Shown here piece after piece: positions 36,801 through 48,669 of a DNA stretch of 64,000 nt. The stretch covers positions 337,213,302 to 337,277,301 of the forward strand of contig NC_081413.1 in assembly GCF_030272615.1 (NCBI RefSeq), in the 5' to 3' direction. The stretch comes from Cryptomeria japonica (taxonomy: Eukaryota > Streptophyta > Pinopsida > Cupressales > Cupressaceae). Below the pieces are notes generated by a model. The model made no database searches. It was given only the letters and a program-made list of their open reading frames with translations, and had not been told where the DNA came from. Within the stretch, counting starts at the first letter, position 1. The number at the start of each line of letters is the position of its first letter. A program made the translations under genes and the position numbers.

Positions 36801-38328
36801 TAGGCCTCCAATTGCAGGTTTGACAATAGTGTTGGATTCATGCGGTCATCAATCATCCACTTGGGAACAACTATATAGTACTGACCCTGATTTTGCTAAC
36901 ATCCATAGTAATTTGGTAGAAGGAAAATCTGTCTCTGATTTTCACTTGCAGGATGGGTTTCTTTGCCATAATGGTCACATATGTGTACCCACCGAAGAAC
37001 GGAAGAAAATGATATGGGAAGCTCACTACAGTCGTGTTGCAGGACATTTTGGTATTGGTAAGACTACTGCTATCCTTCAAAAGTATTTCTATTGGCCAAA
37101 AATGAAGCAAGATGTCATTTCACATATACAAGCTTGTGCAGCCTGTGCAATTGCAAAACCAACAAACCGTAAGTTGGGTCTATACTTACCATTACCTATT
37201 CCTGATAAGCCATGGCAATCTATTTCAATGGATTTTATGTCTGGGCTTCCAACTACCAGGCGGGGGCATGATTGTGTATATGTTGTGGTAGATAGGTTTT
37301 CTAAAATGGCTATCATGGTGGCATGTAAAAAGATGATTTCTGCAGAAGATACTGCCAAGCTATTTTTTGAACATGTGTGGGTTCATTTTGGTTTGCCAAA
37401 AACCATTATTTCTGATAGGGATAGCAGGTTCATCAGCAAATTTTGGTCTGCACTATGGGCTAAAATGGACACGAAACTGACAAAGTCCACAGCATTCCAT
37501 CCTCAAACAGATGGGCAGACATAAGTGGTGAATCGAATGATTATTCATATTTTACGGATGTATCATTCAAAACATCCTCGCACGTGGGATGAAAGCTTAC
37601 CCTATGTGCAACACAGCTACAACCGTGCACTCCATAGTACTACAGGGCACAGTCCATTTGAGGTTTCTCTTGGGTACCAGCCATTGGCACCTATGGATGT
37701 AGCAATACCATCTCTACAGTCTAGCAGTCCATTGAATGGTGACAAGGAGGTAGATAAAGCAGAAAAATTCATTGATAACATTAGACACCTACAACAACAA
37801 GTTCATGAGATATTGGAGCAGAGTAATCAGAAATATAAGGAAAGACATGATAAACATAGAACTCCCCATCAGTTTCAGGTTGGTGACAAGGTATGGTTAC
37901 ATTTTCAGAAAGAGCGTCTGCATGGACCAAATAGGAAGCTCCGACCTCTTCGTTATGGACCATACACTATTGTGAAACAAGTTGGTGAGAATGCTTTTGA
38001 ACTTAATTTGCCATCCTTTTTGGGACTGCATCCAGTTTTCAATGTGGAGTTGTTGAGACCCTATTTTCCTCCTTTATTGGATATCTCCCAAGCTACTGAA
38101 TACATTCAAGCTGCAGAGTTAAACCCCTCTACTACTGCTCCAGTCCAGTGTGACCATGTTACTGAAGCCATTTTAAAGACTTTGAGAAATCAGAAAATCC
38201 CTTTGTATTGGGTGGTTCGAGCTGGTCAGCATTCTCATCAAGGCAAGTGGCTTACTAAGGAACAAATTGAAGAACAATTTCCTCATCTGTTGCAGCAGAT
38301 TAGTGCAATGGGGCCCATTGCCTCTTAA
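33802..38328 (+). pseudogene. Ty3/gypsy gag-pol polyprotein with two stops
   Basis: A single frame of 1509 codons. I take the ATG at 33802 (MPIYTRSSYQRLG), although the frame is open back to 33775 and MSDNDVKK at 33898 is also possible. Gag is at 34060-34580, with a Cys/His motif CELHRSPTHNTKDC near 34728. The protease has FIVDSGSQKNLIS (34980). The RT has KKKDGTWRLCIDYRALNKI, KVDLKSGYHQVPI and the catalytic YLDD at 36019-36030. RNase H has IETDASDYALGAVL and HTDHKPLQFL. The integrase has an H2C2 finger (HYSRVAGHFGIGK then CAACAIAK), with catalytic D in SMDFMSG and D in SDRDSRF. The stops are TAA at 36715-36717 (end of RNase H) and TAA at 37522-37524, where the catalytic Glu of the D-35-E motif belongs (TDGQT*VVNR). 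There are no frameshifts. Confidence 0.95.
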
Positions 38329-38339
38329 GGGGGGAGGAA
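38327..38339 (+). promoter_or_regulatory. Polypurine tract
   Basis: aaggggggaggaa lies directly before the 3' LTR and overlaps the pol stop codon. It is the plus-strand primer site of the element. Confidence 0.9.
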
Positions 38340-38827
38340 TGATCAGGATTAAATTGGGAAAATATTGAAATCTAATTTTCAAAATTTTCTATGTTTTAGT
38401 AAATTGCAATTTTGAGGGTCTTCGGTGCATTTTTGGACAAATGTTGGGAAGAGACATCTTCGATGTTTCCGAAATTTGGTTCTAGATTATTTGAATACCT
38501 TTCCAACGCATCAAACGGTTTGTAATTCGGAGCTAGGATGAGAAAGTTATGCCTTCTCAAAGTGGACTAAATTTTATATTTAGTTTTTTGATAATTTTGA
38601 TAGTTTTAGTAGTTTAATTGTAATAAACATTATTGTGACTCTTCGTTTCAATTCCAAGGGATTTGTGTGACCCTTGGGATACATTCGACTTGTATAAACT
38701 CCAATTTTGAATAGAATGGAGACAGTTTTTGGCTTGCAATCTTCTTGTTGTCAATTTTTGTGTTGAAATCTACAATACCGCAGGTATCACACCAGGTATT
38801 GTAATCTGGTTTTCATAAATCAGATCA
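38340..38827 (+). repeat. 3' LTR, 488 bp
   Basis: Same as 33286-33774 except gatgtttccgaaa for gatgtctccaaaa and one T fewer in a T-run. Confidence 0.95.
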
Positions 38828-38832
38828 CTCTC
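38828..38832. repeat. 5-bp target duplication (right)
   Basis: ctctc, identical to 33281-33285. Confidence 0.85.
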
Positions 38833-39430
38833 ATTGCAACCACCTTGGAGAACAGGGTCTTCTCCTGTTCACCTGTAACTCACTCGCATTATGGACAAAT
38901 GGCATGTGGGTAGAGCCTACAAGAGCTTCTTCTTTTCCTTTCTCTCAAAACCCCACGAGGGTGACACTTGGTACTATTTGATGTGAACTCCCGCCCCCCC
39001 GAAGAAAAAATCCTGAGCATGGGGCCAACGGGTGGCAGATACGTGTGCCTTAAAGGAATGATGGGTTGCCACATTACTAAAAAAACCTCGCCAGACTGCC
39101 AAGTGGTGCTTTCTAATGCGGGTTTGTCACATTCAAAAACTATATTTGAAAAGATTAAAATAAATAAAGAGAGGACTGTGAACCTTAGAAATACAAATAA
39201 ATTTATGATTCAGTCTCAGGGATCGTTGTAGATGAATCTATAGATTTGACAACACTTTGGGGATCACCTGCGAGGAAAGGAACTCAAAACTCTAGATCAC
39301 ATTAAAATTGCACACATAAAAAAGGGAAGGCTGTGAGAGGATTCATAATTTCAAGCCCACAAATTGCAACGAAGCCCAATTTGTTTCGAATGGTTAACTA
39401 TGCAATTGCAAGGCCTCAAAAGCCTTATCC

Positions 39431-39496
39431 AAATCAATCATCTCTCAAAGGAGATGTTAGCTCAAATCAATCATCTCTCAAAGGAGATGTTATAAG
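39431..39496. repeat. 33-bp tandem duplication
   Basis: aaatcaatcatctctcaaag starts at 39431 and again at 39464. Confidence 0.8.
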
Positions 39497-39872
39497 CTAG
39501 AGAAACTAGCACAACCTTCATATGAAAGTTGAGTTCCGCAAGGGATGTAATATTTGTTCAACCTCTGCAATGTTGGGATCAGAGCCTAGGGCCTACAAAG
39601 GAGTTTAATCTTGTTGTTTCTTCTTTGGAAATTGCTTCATTTGATCTTCAATCAACACTATCCCATTTAAAATGAAAGGGGATGGGAGGCCTAGTTGCAT
39701 GAGTTCCTCAATCCGACCCTTTATATGTATTATAGTGAGCTCAAGGGCTTTAGGACATTTTTTTCTCTTGACAAAAGGGGCACAATTTTAGTCTTGACAA
39801 TGGTCATAAAATGTGGGAAGGAATTTCCCTCCCACGTCTCTCAAAATTTTAAACACATTTTATGTAGTGGGG

Positions 39873-39880
39873 TATAAAAG
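39873..39880 (+). promoter_or_regulatory. TATA box, probable LTR promoter
   Basis: tataaaag in ggggtataaaagcaagcc, about 1.1 kb upstream of the gag remnant on the same strand. Confidence 0.35.
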
Positions 39881-41589
39881 CAAGCCTTACCCCCTCATTT
39901 GAACATCTCTCCCTAAGTTCACAATTCAACTTCTCAAGAGTAAGATTCAAATTTAAGTGAGCAAGCAATCAAGCATTTTCAAGACATTGAAGGAGATGTC
40001 AAGTATTTGTGTGTAGGTGATAAGTTCAAGAGTTGTAAATCTAGAATCAAACATAATAACACAGATAAATAGAGACAACTCACTCTGAGCTATAGTGTCT
40101 GACGAATTTCTCACAAAACTTCTGGGCTAGATTCTGAGCAACATTCTGTGTTTCAAAATAGTTCATTTCTTCAACATCCGACATTCCCAAGATAGATTTG
40201 ATTGGAGCTACTTTGTCTCGAGCTTTTAGGCCCATTTTCTAGTTAAAAGTTCCATTCATCTTCCTCTTCTTAGATTTGAGATTACACTTTATACCTGATT
40301 TGCAATTGCCTATTCGTATGCATTTAGGTCAATTTTCCATCTTTAGCCCTAGATCTAGCATTCATCTTCAAATCTTTGGTATCCATTGAACCCCCAACTA
40401 AAGAGGAGTGAAATCTAATCAACATTCAACTGTTTTCATATAAATTAGGTTGAATCTATTGATTTCATCTACTCTCCAATGTAATGTTGTGGAAATAGGT
40501 CTAGTTTGCATGCCTAAATAGATAAACACCTACTTTTCCTACATCACATTTTGGTGAACTTGACATAGTGCTTGCATTAATTTTGATTTTTCATTTTAGA
40601 TTTGATTTATATGCATCTATTTTAATTACATTTTTAATCATTTTTTAATTACATCATTTATGCATTTAAATTGCATGATTTTCAAGGTCTGGTTCACAAA
40701 AACCCTAATTTTTTTGATAAAATTGATTTGTGGGTTGCATATAATTTCCGATTCATATGCTAAGATCTAATTGTTATCGCATGAAATTTTAAAATTTAGA
40801 AGCATTTATTTATCACATCTATCATTTTTCTAGTGCATTTCATTGGTTAATCAACCATTTTAGTAAAAAATGCATTATTTAATCATTTATTTAGCTTTCA
40901 TTTTCAATTACATAAGAAGTATTATGAGTATAAACCCATTCACTTAGCCTTTCCCTCTTTGTGCATGGGTTTCACTACCCTTTCACCTACATCCAATATC
41001 CTGGTGAGAAGAAGTTATAGACTTATGGCTTACCAAATTTTAAATACTAAGGGGTGTGAGCTAGGATTGAATAACCTATTCCATGGGAACTTGAGGGAAT
41101 CCTCAATCCCTACACAAGACATACCTAACATTATGGATAACCATTCCCCTCGCACTCCTCATGATGAGGATGAATCCCTAAATCGAGTAACTATTGACAA
41201 ATTGGGGAAGCTTGACAATGAGTTGGATAAGCTTCAACAATGGATGGGTCAAGAACACTCGAATAGTGAGGCAATCCCCTTGATTGAAGGCTTGAGGAGA
41301 ATGATTCAAAGTGATGAAAATGGTGTAGAAGTGTTACGTGACATTGCTCATATTGTTGACTCTAATGTTATACTAATAAAAAGTTGTGTCAAAGATCTTG
41401 CAGGTTTTTCCAATCCTACAACTTGAGTTGAGCATTCCGTTATTATGCCTACATATTTGCCTAATGTGCCTACTTATACATCTTCCATCATGACTACATC
41501 AACACAATTTTAACCCTACACATGTTAGTAATGGGGGCAATTCTATTTGTAGATTATAACTAGTATAGTTTACACCTCATGTTTGTGCT

Positions 41590-42750
41590 CCTACTTTAGT
41601 GTGTGTTGTTTTCATTCCCCCTAGGTCCATTTTGGTTCATTTTACTCCAACCTTGATGTCACTTCTTGACACCATTGTGTGGGCCCCATCTCGAAGAATG
41701 TCTTATCCCATTTCCTTTTTGTTGGTCTTGTTTTTGGAGGACCAGGGGGTGGAGCGCCTTGGTCCTAGACCAGGGCACCCCAAAATGCCTTGGCCCCCCT
41801 TAAACATGCCCCAATTTGAAATGGGGTAGGCCCTTTCTCTCCTTGATAGCATTTGGTCCTTGTGGCTACACTTGACCATTGGAGGTCGGCCTAATCGGTA
41901 ATTTACCTAGGGAACCCTCTATAAAGGCATCCTATCAATTCATTTTGACATCACTCATATACCCCATCATTCGTGCATTTGTGAAGCATTCATCATCAAG
42001 CATTTCTAGAGATTCAAGGTTGCATTTCATCCTTCAAGCATTGTGGAACAAAGTTGCATCAATCTTCATGCAAGCATGTGTGTGTGGTTAGGGTTTTTCA
42101 TGTTCATGTGTTTGTCATGTCATTACATTCAAAGAGAATTGCATCATCGTAAATATTTGCAAATCTGAGGTATATCTCCTTAGCATTTACTTTAGTATTT
42201 ACATTATTTCATTCAAGGTTAATTCCCAAACCAGGGTTTGACCTAAGGCAAACCCCCATCCACAACCCTATTTACTTTCTTTCTATGTGTAGAGAATAGG
42301 GTCAAGAGCTATACTCCGGGATTTCGACAGAGTTGACGATGACAAATAGGTTCAATTTTTGATGGAGGAAAATTCGGAGGACCAGAGTGAATCTATACTA
42401 CCTGGTCCTAAAAAATCAGACTGAACTTCTGGGAACAAGTTCTAAATATCTTAATTTGCCCAGATCTTAGTTTGTGGCTCCATGGGATATCTTTAGTAGT
42501 CTGTTTCCGATAGTTTACTTCAATCATTCTTTGTTTTACCCTAATTTCACAATTATAATCCAATCTTCAACTAGAAAGAGGGGGCAAACACATAAAAAAT
42601 AAATCTAATCATAATTTTAGTCCTTTCCATATTTGGATTATGCCTAGATCCATTAGGTTCAACCCTCTTTCAGTGTAGAGGTTCACAAGGAAAAAATAGT
42701 GGTCTTACTATCTTAATTGGTGGAACCCTAGTTTTTCCACCATTACACTA
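41590..42750 (+). mobile_element. LTR-like DNA nested in the gag remnant
   Basis: Noncoding DNA separating two collinear gag pieces. It holds a TATA-like tctataaag (41918-41926), a following R/U5-like stretch, and gggatttcgacagagttgac near 42320. That phrase resembles the LTR-to-leader junction of plant Ty3/gypsy elements. Ends and target duplication were not defined, so this is inference from position. Confidence 0.35.
41918..41926 (+). promoter_or_regulatory. TATA-like site in nested LTR
   Basis: tctataaag in ccctctataaaggcatcc, within the LTR-like insert. Confidence 0.3.
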
Positions 42751-45412
42751 TTGATGAATACTCTTACATAATTCCTTCCACTAGCCTTCCATTTGTGTCA
42801 CAATCATCTCCAATACCTACCTACCATAATGTCACACCTCCCTATTCTCAAGCTCCACCTATATACCCTACCATTACACCTCCATCACAATCCAACATGG
42901 CCAATTCCAATTCATCCACCAAAGCCACTATAAACAATCTAGATCAAAGTGTCTCATCCTTACAACAACAATTGGCTTATTTAACCCAATCCAAACTTAA
43001 TGTTCCCTCATGTGATATAGCTAGCCCACTCTTGGATGACATTGTCCGCATTATTACTCTTCAATACATAGATATTCCCCATTTGGAGTTATACAATGGA
43101 AAATGTGATGTCCAAACTCATGTGAAAATATTCTAAACATTGTGTAGTGACTTCTCTCATTATCATAGACTTGTCACAAAACTATTCACTCATACCTTTA
43201 GAGATAAGGCTTTGCAATTTTATTGTTCCTTTCCTCCTCGATCAATTCATTCTTTTTAACAATTAGCTAATGCATTTGTCCATCATTTTCAAAACAATAT
43301 TGGTCCTTAAAATACTTTAATTGATTTGATGCATTGTAAATAAGGAGTTAAAGAAAAAGTGACTGATTTCATTGGTAGATATAAACATTTGCATGGACAA
43401 ATTTCTTATCCTATGTCTGATGGTGATGTTCAAAGAATTTTTATTAATAATTTGCAAAAATAAATTAGAGTTAAGCTTCTATTTTCTAATTTTCAATCTT
43501 TCACACATTTATGCACAATGCTTCATAATTATTAGCTTCAAGTGAGTCAATTTGAATCTTCTTCAACAATGGCTACGATTGATTAGAATGATGGTACTCA
43601 ACAACAATCATTTCAAACATTAAAAAAATAAACCAATTTATCAAGATCAACCATAATTCTTCCAATCACATTGATACACAAGTGGCAAACACAATTCCAG
43701 GTGTGGCCCCTTTATCATACATCATAATTATACTCCTCTTTTTGAATTTTGCATAGTATAATTATTAGATTAATTAATTCTATTGTGATGAAGCTTCCTC
43801 CCATCAAACTCATACACACCTCTAAAAAAGTATAAAATAACATCAATATTCATTTATACAGTTAAAAAGTATAAAATATCACCAATTAGACAATTACAGT
43901 TTGCATTTTGCAATAGCCCATGGGATTCAATATGAATTGAAGTAAAAACTATAAATACCTATAAAATGTTGTTTTGTCAATTGTCAATGCCATCCAATTC
44001 AAAATGCCAATCAGAATCTGACTCCTCCTGTTCTACAATTTCTTCTACATCCTCTGAAACATCTTGTTGTGTCTGCGTACCTCCGCTTAAAATAAAACCA
44101 TCACTGTCATTCGTTCCACCACCATCAATTTATCCACTAGAAACACTACTAGCCTTTGAAGTGTTGCAAAATCCTCTCCTCCCAGTAATGGAATTCTAGA
44201 TTGTTAGTGCCCTTTCATAAGGAAAACTCTCAACATCATACTTGTATACACCCTCAAACTATTTTCCAAATTCTTGTCTAGTTTGTTTCTCGTCTTTGAT
44301 TTCAATTACCCCAAAGCATTGAAAGCTATCTCATCCTCAATAGATCCCAATATCATGGTTTGACATAAATCAACAAGTTTGATGAATTCTGACAGTGCAT
44401 CAGACAATACTATGCTTTGAGTTATTTTCCGCCAAACCATTGTTATTGATCTCGATCGGTGGGGAATTTACAATGCCTTAGCCTGCTCCATCATTGCTGT
44501 TGAATATTCAGATGATTGGTGTGAGAGCTTATGTTTATCTAAAATTCCTTCTATTTCTATTTCCTTTCCATCGACATTGCATATGGATTTCTTACAAAAA
44601 TGATCAATCAAGCACTATAACTTGTTAAAATAATCCTTTTTACTACAACTGAGCCAATAATTAGGATACACAATAGACATGGCTTCTAATAGTTCATCTT
44701 GATGGAATCAACTTACAATCTCATCTGAAACCTCTTTCACAATATTATTTAAAGTATCTTTTACAGAATTGACGATTTTGTTAAAAGCTTCCTTGGTAAC
44801 ATGTACATCTCTCATTCTACTTGAGCACCTGCAACCACTAGTAGATATGCCATACTGGTGCATTGGTATCTCATATACACGTATGTGTATACATAACTCT
44901 CTGCTAGTGTTAAAATTTTAAAAAATATCAGGATTTTCTAGATTTGTCATCAGATGCTAGCTAGCAAATTCTTCCTTTATAAAAGGCTCTCGTGATAGAT
45001 ACATATTATCAAGGGTCATTACTAACCTTCTACATAGACTAGTATATTCTTGAATATACAGAGTTCTTCCTTGAGATACGTTCACAAGCTTTCTCATTTC
45101 ATTCAAAAGGGGGAGAATACCATTCAATGTTAAGAGTGTCTCTACGTCACTTAACCTATGTAAATGCTCAGAAGCTTTGTCTATCGACCCTTGTTGTTCA
45201 TACATTAGATCAATCAGGGATTTATATTCAGAGAAAAATCTTTCTGCTGGTCCCCACAAGGAGATCCATTTGGTATCAACATCATTAAGAAGCTTGTTTC
45301 CATCGGTTATTCCCTCGACAAATTTTTGATATTTTGCAAATCGTTTGGGACTTTGATAGAAGAATAAGTATAGCTCGCAAACCGGATTTTCAACTCTAGC
45401 AATTTGATGCTC

Positions 45413-46824
45413 TGCAAAATGGACAACGTTAGACAAAAGCCTGTGGTGGTATAACACACAAAAACACAAGAAACAAAGACAAACGTTAGTGTTAATCAAC
45501 CAAAAACTAGTCTAAGCAGGCATACCAAAAGAGACACTAAAAACATGATAAAATATTTGACTATGGAAGTAAATACAACAAGAAATCTCCAAATGCCTTC
45601 TCCCATGCTCTTAGCTCCTTCTCCCTTGTTCCTCTCCTCTCCAAGTTCCAAATTAGTGTAGCTCTCAACAACTTTTTTGCACTATGGATGCCTTATGGAG
45701 GTTCAAGATTGTAGATGATTATGAAAAGTATTCAAATGCAAGCTTAATAACCAAAGAAAGATGAGTTATCTAAATGCTATTTGTTAATTTTAACCAAAAG
45801 AGTGAATATGACTAATTATGCTAAAATGCTCTCTAAAATTCTCTATAACTTAGATGCATACAAGTTTTCAGGATCTGGATTATGAAGAAATGGGCTCTAT
45901 TTATAGGAAAAATGGAGCAATGGATGGTTGAGATTGAGCAATCTCAACAAAGGTCAGGATTGAATCATATTCAATCCATGTGAGGACTTTCAACCCAATC
46001 CCAGGATGACAAGTGTCAATATGAGATAGGTTGAGAGGAGAGGGAATACACATTAAATGCTTGACATGACCTGAGAGTTAACTTGGGAGTTAAGGTCAAG
46101 GTTGGGTTGAGTGAATAAATTCTTTATTCAAAGAATAAAGCTTTTATCCAATGGATAAACTCTTGTGCAAAGGTTAAAGGGATAACCATGGTCAAAGCAA
46201 TAAATGCTTGAGGAGACACATGAGTCACATGAGGGTTGAGTTAGGGGTTAACCATAAATGGTCATGTAAGAGCCATAAGTGGTTTGGAAGACTTTAGAGG
46301 TTAATTTGTTGATCACACAAAGCATTTAATGCTTTTCAAAGACTTTGAAGTCTTTGAGAAGCGACTCCAAGTTGCTTAGGAATGTGACAATAATTAGGGG
46401 ATGGATTGGGTTAATTAGGAAGGGTTGAGAAGAATCTAGAAGGGGGTTAGGATTGCAAGTGGGTTTGGTGGGTGAGGGAAAATAGGATTTTAATTAAAAT
46501 AAAATTAATTTATTTCAATTTGTGGTTGCAACTTGCATTTGTAGGAAAATACAAGTGGGGGGGAATAAATGATTTAAATAAATATTTTTTAATTATTGAA
46601 GAAAGGGGATTACATTAAATAAATAACATTTATTCATTTAATTGATTGTGATTTTGGTTTAATGAATGAATTAAAATAAATTGAATAATTTATTTAATTA
46701 ATAGGAGAATGTTTGAAGATGAATTAATTAAATATTAATTTAATTAATTGATGGCTAGTGGGTTTTTAATCAAATAAATAGAAAATATTCATTTAATTAA
46801 AATGGACAGATTTATGTGACTACA
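45413..46824 (-). mobile_element. Probable solo LTR inside the transposase
   Basis: A 1412-bp noncoding block separates KFDSIV from HQIARVENPVCEL of the transposase. On the minus strand it starts TGTAGTCACATAAATCTG and ends tgtccattttgca, the TG...CA form of an LTR. It has a long TTAATTAA-rich start and a TATA box (45897-45907) in the expected middle part. The flanking five bases (tgctc and caatt) do not match, so the target duplication is lost or the ends are off by a few bases. An intron is the alternative: a tttgcag precedes the downstream part. Confidence 0.5.
45897..45907 (-). promoter_or_regulatory. TATA box of the solo LTR
   Basis: The minus strand reads cctataaatag, a good TATA match within the 1.4-kb LTR-like insert. 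Confidence 0.4.
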
Positions 46825-48162
46825 CAATTGAATCAAATTTGCTCACAATTCTAAAAGCTAAATTTAGTCCGTGGGCCTTGCAGTGAATGCCAATCACGTA
46901 TGGTGAAATAGAAGTTTGTAGCTTTGTGCAAAGACCATTCCCATGACCTTGAAACACTGCAGATCCATCAACTCCCGCACATAACAAATTTTTGGTAATT
47001 AATAAGTCATGCATACTGCCAAACTGTTTTAAAGATTTCTTAACTAACTCAAATATATTTTGCGTTGTGGAATTCTCCTTCATTTTAACAACACAGAGTA
47101 AATGAGATTGGCGGACATGTTTCCTTATGGTATACACATGCATACCAAAAAGTATTATCTACTGCTGTAACTTCATCTAAAGATAATGCAATAAATTTTT
47201 ACTATTTAATATTTTCCTTTACATCATCTTTTTCCACATCAGTAAGACAACTTGCCCATTCCCATCCACTAGTTTTTGACCAATTCTTCTAAGAAAATAT
47301 AAGAACATTCAAAAATCTTAATAAACTAGCAAAGTTAGGGTAGTCTGACATAGGACGACCATTTTTCAAAAGATGAAAATCAATACTCAACTGAACAGTT
47401 TTCAACTTGAATGTTTTTGACATCATATGTTTGAATAGAGCCTCAATCGAACCTCGACGTTTGACATTCTTCTCCTTTCTTTGCATATGCTCTTTATACT
47501 CTTCTTCATACTTAACATGTTTACATTCTTCCTTTGTTTTCCATCTATGATTTGTTTTTCATACACTTTACCGATATGCTTCTCTATGGTGTCTAGTTTT
47601 AGTTGCAACTTCTTGTTCCTTTATAGTTTCCAACTACAAATCGTACACTTGCATTCTATTGAAGGCTCATCTTTGTTTGGATTTGACACTTCTTCAATGA
47701 AGGGTACCTTGAAACCCAATCCAACTAAAAATTCCTTGTCATTTCCCACTCACGGCTTGATTTTGATTTTGCTTTTCTTTTTCCTTTTTGTGTACTTCCA
47801 ACAACATCATTTGCACCTTTCTCAGAAACATCATCTACGCCTTTCTCAACATCATTTGGATCATTCACATCAACATTGCTTGCGACATTGACATCAACCT
47901 CAATTGACTTATTTTGACTATTCTGGGAATCCAATTCCATTGGAATATCAGATGCGACATTGGGATCTATCTCAATTATCTCATTTTGATCTTTCTTGGA
48001 GGTTTCTCCTTCAACAATATTTTTTGGTGCATCTACAAGTACAGATGTACCTCCGTTTGATGGACCGCCAATATTAACATTACTGAAGTGTGACCTTATG
48101 CTTCTATTTCTACGCTTTGCTGGCCTCCCTTCAACACTTTCAAGACTTTGGCTGCTTGACAT

Positions 48163-48669
48163 CCCTCAAGAAATGCAAACTGAAAGAAATAGAATTTAAG
48201 AACTAAGAAGATAGACCCATGTATCCTAATTACTCAAGCAATGAATGAAACCCTACTAAATAATTTTAAAAAATTAGCTAAAATTCACAAACTCTGTAGA
48301 TAAATAATCTTATAATACTGAAAAAGAAATTTTTACTCACACTTACAGATTGGTTTTGTCGAAGTCCATTATACAACAATGTCTGTAGTAGAAAATTGTC
48401 TATGATCTGAATCGACTATAGAGAGCTCAAAACATAACAAATTGTGACAATAAAGTACCAAATTTTGACTAAATTTATACCAATCCAGATTTGGTGAATT
48501 TTGCGGGGCATTTTAAATTTAATCTTAAATTTCGGTGAATTTAAGCGGGCTATTGGCATCCTTGAGTGAAAATGAGCGAATCTGCCTAGCTAAAGAAATG
48601 ATACATTTCAATTTCCAAGGTGATCATGACCTATAATTACCGTTTACTTACAACACGACTGGCAAAAAT
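48163..48669. other. Flank of the hAT pseudogene, no gene
   Basis: Upstream DNA of the transposase remnant. No terminal inverted repeat could be matched to the 43.7-43.97 kb side. Confidence 0.4.

Larger units (their letters stand above)
33286..38827 (+). mobile_element. Complete Ty3/gypsy LTR retrotransposon, 5.5 kb
   Basis: All structural parts are present in order: target duplication, 5' LTR, PBS, one gag-pol frame, PPT, 3' LTR and target duplication. Domain order is gag, protease, RT, RNase H, integrase, which defines Ty3/gypsy. The LTRs differ by only two substitutions and one T in a poly-T run, so insertion is recent. Coding is nonetheless interrupted by two in-frame stops. The C-terminal end (YWVVRAGQHSHQGKWL) may be a divergent chromodomain, which would place it among chromoviruses, but that is tentative. 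Confidence 0.95.
38833..40958. other. Spacer grading into LTR-like DNA
   Basis: No coding region was recognised. A 33-bp tandem duplication lies at 39431-39496. From about 39700 the sequence resembles an LTR and leader: a TATA box (39873-39880), then a long AT-rich leader up to the gag-like ORF at 40959. Confidence 0.4.
40959..43730 (+). pseudogene. Ty3/gypsy gag remnant, interrupted
   Basis: The first part (40959-41426, likely ATG at 41025, MAYQILNTKG) carries LGKLDNELDKLQQWMGQ and a helical stretch. It then runs as PTYLPNVPTYTSSIM in frame with stops to about 41540. The second part (42766-43570) continues with a Pro-rich stretch, a short coiled coil (LDQSVSSLQQQLAYL) and the gag core. Core phrases are HTFRDKALQFYCSFPPRSIH, ANAFVHHFQNNIGP, VTDFIGRYKHLHGQISYP and RIFINNLQK. 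That core pattern is typical of retrotrans_gag in non-chromoviral Ty3/gypsy elements of plants. At least five stops interrupt it. About 1.2 kb of LTR-like DNA sits between the two parts. Pol is not visible because the next element starts near 43977. Confidence 0.65.
43977..48162 (-). pseudogene. hAT-like transposase (ZNF862/DUF4371 type), split
   Basis: Start at ATG 48160-48162 (MSSSQSLESVEGRPAKRRN), end at TGA 43977-43979 (acidic tail EEIVEQEESDSDWHF). Domains in order: a basic, acidic and Ser-rich N-terminus, a degenerate Cys/His finger region (47700-47570, LDTIEKHIGKVYEKQ), and the DUF4371-like core with LCAGVDGSAVFQGHGNGLC and ISPYVIGIHCKAHGLNLAF (47000-46840). A 1.4-kb insert follows (45413-46824). 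The reading resumes with FYQSPKRFAKYQKFVEG and DVDTKWISLWGPAERFFSEY. Last comes the C-terminal region with EAMSIVYPNYWLSCSKKDY, and LSDALSEFIKLVDLCQTMI near 44400. Without the insert the protein would be about 920 residues, a normal family length. Several frameshifts and stops lie in 47720-47160 and 44940-44200, so it is dead. Terminal inverted repeats were not identified. Confidence 0.8.

Noticed and set aside
43966-44199. 77-codon plus-strand Ser-rich frame
   Set aside because: Antisense of the acidic tail of the minus-strand transposase pseudogene.
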